From NCBI GenBank assembly GCA_019421525.1, contig JAHZFC010000057.1, forward strand, positions 1 through 12,679: a stretch of 12,679 nt of DNA, read 5' to 3'. Origin of the DNA: Clostridiales bacterium (lineage in GTDB: Bacteria > Bacillota > Clostridia > Oscillospirales > Oscillospiraceae). Below the pieces are notes generated by a model that saw only the letters and a list, made by a program, of their open reading frames with translations, was not told where the DNA came from and ran no database searches. The position numbers were made by a program, and so were the translations under genes. This document shows positions 11,815 through 12,679 of the stretch, in pieces; position 1 is the stretch's first letter, and each line of letters opens with the position of its first letter.

Positions 11815-12679
11815 ATGAAAGTCATCAAACGCGACGGCTCCACCGTCGATTTTGACCGTTCGAAGATCGTCATCGCCATCCAGAAGGCCAACGCCGCGGT
11901 GGACGAGGAGCACCGCATCGACGATGCCTCCATCGACGCCATCGCCGACTCCGTGGCAGCCAAGGGCCGCCAGCGGCTGCTGGTGGAGGACATCCAGGAC
12001 ATGGTGGAGACCAAGCTCATGGCCGCGGGCAAGTACGAGCTGGCCAAGGCCTACATCATCTACCGCTATACCCGGGCCCTGGTACGCAAGGCCAACACCA
12101 CCGACGAGTCCATCCTGGCCCTGATCCGCAACGACAACAAGGATCTGGCCGAGGAGAACTCCAACAAGAACACCGCCATCGCCTCCACCCAGCGGGACTA
12201 TATCGCCGGCGAGGTGAGCCGGGATCTGACCCGCCGCATCCTCCTGCCCGAGCACATCTCCAAGGCCCACGACGACGGAGTGCTCCACTTCCACGATGCC
12301 GACTACTTCGTGCAGCACATCTTCAACTGCTGCCTGGTGAACATCGGGGACATGCTGGACAACGGCACCATGATCAACGGCAAGCTCATCGAGTCCCCCA
12401 AGAGCTTCCAGGTGGCCTGCACCATCGTCACCCAGATCATCGCCTGTGTGGCCTCCAACCAGTACGGCGGGCAGAGCGTGGAGATGAGCCACCTGGGCAA
12501 GTACCTGCGCCTGACCTATGAGAAATATATCCGCAAGACCCGTGAGGCCGCCCCGGAGCTGGATGCCGCCACAGTGGAGAAGATCGCCGCCGCCCGCACC
12601 CGGGACGAGCTGAAGAGCGGCGTGCAGACCATCCAGTACCAGATCAACACCCTGATGACCACCAACGGCCAGTCCCCCT
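11815..12679 (+). CDS. nrdD: Anaerobic ribonucleotide reductase NrdD, 5' part
   Basis: The first 288 codons of the oxygen-sensitive class III ribonucleotide reductase, which makes deoxynucleotides from ribonucleoside triphosphates using a glycyl radical installed by NrdG. The frame is open to the window end. An ATP-cone allosteric domain occupies about 1-92 (MKVIKRDGSTVDFDRSKI, then LVEDIQDMVETKLM and YIIYRYTRALVRK). The catalytic barrel begins about 110 with ENSNKNT, and includes HFHDADYF (158-165) and FNCCLVNIGDML (170-181), where C172 or C173 should match the active-site cysteine near residue 79 of phage T4 NrdD. The glycyl-radical end and zinc site lie outside the window. Full NrdD is about 700-780 aa, so roughly 60% is missing by truncation. 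ATG at 11815 follows GGGGAGGAG. nrdG would be expected downstream. Confidence 0.96.
   Translation, partial: MKVIKRDGSTVDFDRSKIVIAIQKANAAVDEEHRIDDASIDAIADSVAAKGRQRLLVEDIQDMVETKLMAAGKYELAKAYIIYRYTRALVRKANTTDESILALIRNDNKDLAEENSNKNTAIASTQRDYIAGEVSRDLTRRILLPEHISKAHDDGVLHFHDADYFVQHIFNCCLVNIGDMLDNGTMINGKLIESPKSFQVACTIVTQIIACVASNQYGGQSVEMSHLGKYLRLTYEKYIRKTREAAPELDAATVEKIAAARTRDELKSGVQTIQYQINTLMTTNGQSP

Overview
The window (12,679 bp) is GC-rich chromosomal DNA. Gene content and codon choice fit a strictly anaerobic, gut-type Clostridia of the Oscillospiraceae kind (Flavonifractor, Lawsonibacter or Intestinimonas-like). The reasons are an anaerobic ribonucleotide reductase, a duplicated feoA with feoB, a DtxR-type iron regulator in place of Fur, a Cys-rich FeoB-associated peptide, strong AGGAGG ribosome sites and a MATE gene behind a terminator-type RNA switch. 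The genus is inference; no rRNA or marker gene is present.

Layout. 1-279: repeat-rich intergenic DNA (hairpins and a 25-bp tandem palindromic repeat). 280-1892, minus strand: an OmpR/PhoB-type response regulator behind a secreted GH25 lysozyme-like lipoprotein. 2001-5460, minus strand: a ferrous-iron uptake locus in the order feoA, feoA, a 315-bp gap, feoB, and a 42-aa FeoB-associated Cys-rich membrane peptide missed by length cut-offs. 5518-5898, plus strand: a divergent DtxR/MntR-family regulator. Copies of a GTTAG-N6-CTAAC inverted repeat lie at the feoA/regulator divergent promoters and again just before feoB, which suggests one iron-responsive circuit with autoregulation.

5959-6519 is about 560 bp without a protein gene. 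It holds an inverted copy of the repeats seen at the left end, then a run of strong, nested hairpins that could be an undescribed structured RNA or a cluster of palindromic elements. 6520-8159, minus strand: type I L-asparaginase and a maltose/galactoside-type O-acetyltransferase, coupled by an ATGA overlap. 8344-10521, plus strand: an HTH regulator fused to a four-helix membrane domain, then a MATE exporter with its own near-consensus promoter and a leader that resembles a guanidine-IV (mepA-type) riboswitch with an intrinsic terminator.

10606-11511, minus strand, is a 301-aa protein with 29 cysteines of unknown function. It is divergent from nrdD (11815 to the window end, truncated), the anaerobic class III ribonucleotide reductase. 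The nrdD 5' region has a promoter, a perfect inverted repeat over the -10 and start site, and a long foldable leader.

The best candidates for something new are the hairpin-rich block at 6181-6417, the folded nrdD leader, the Cys-rich protein, and the paired repeat modules at both ends of the iron/lysozyme segment. All calls come from reading the sequence; no database or folding program was used.
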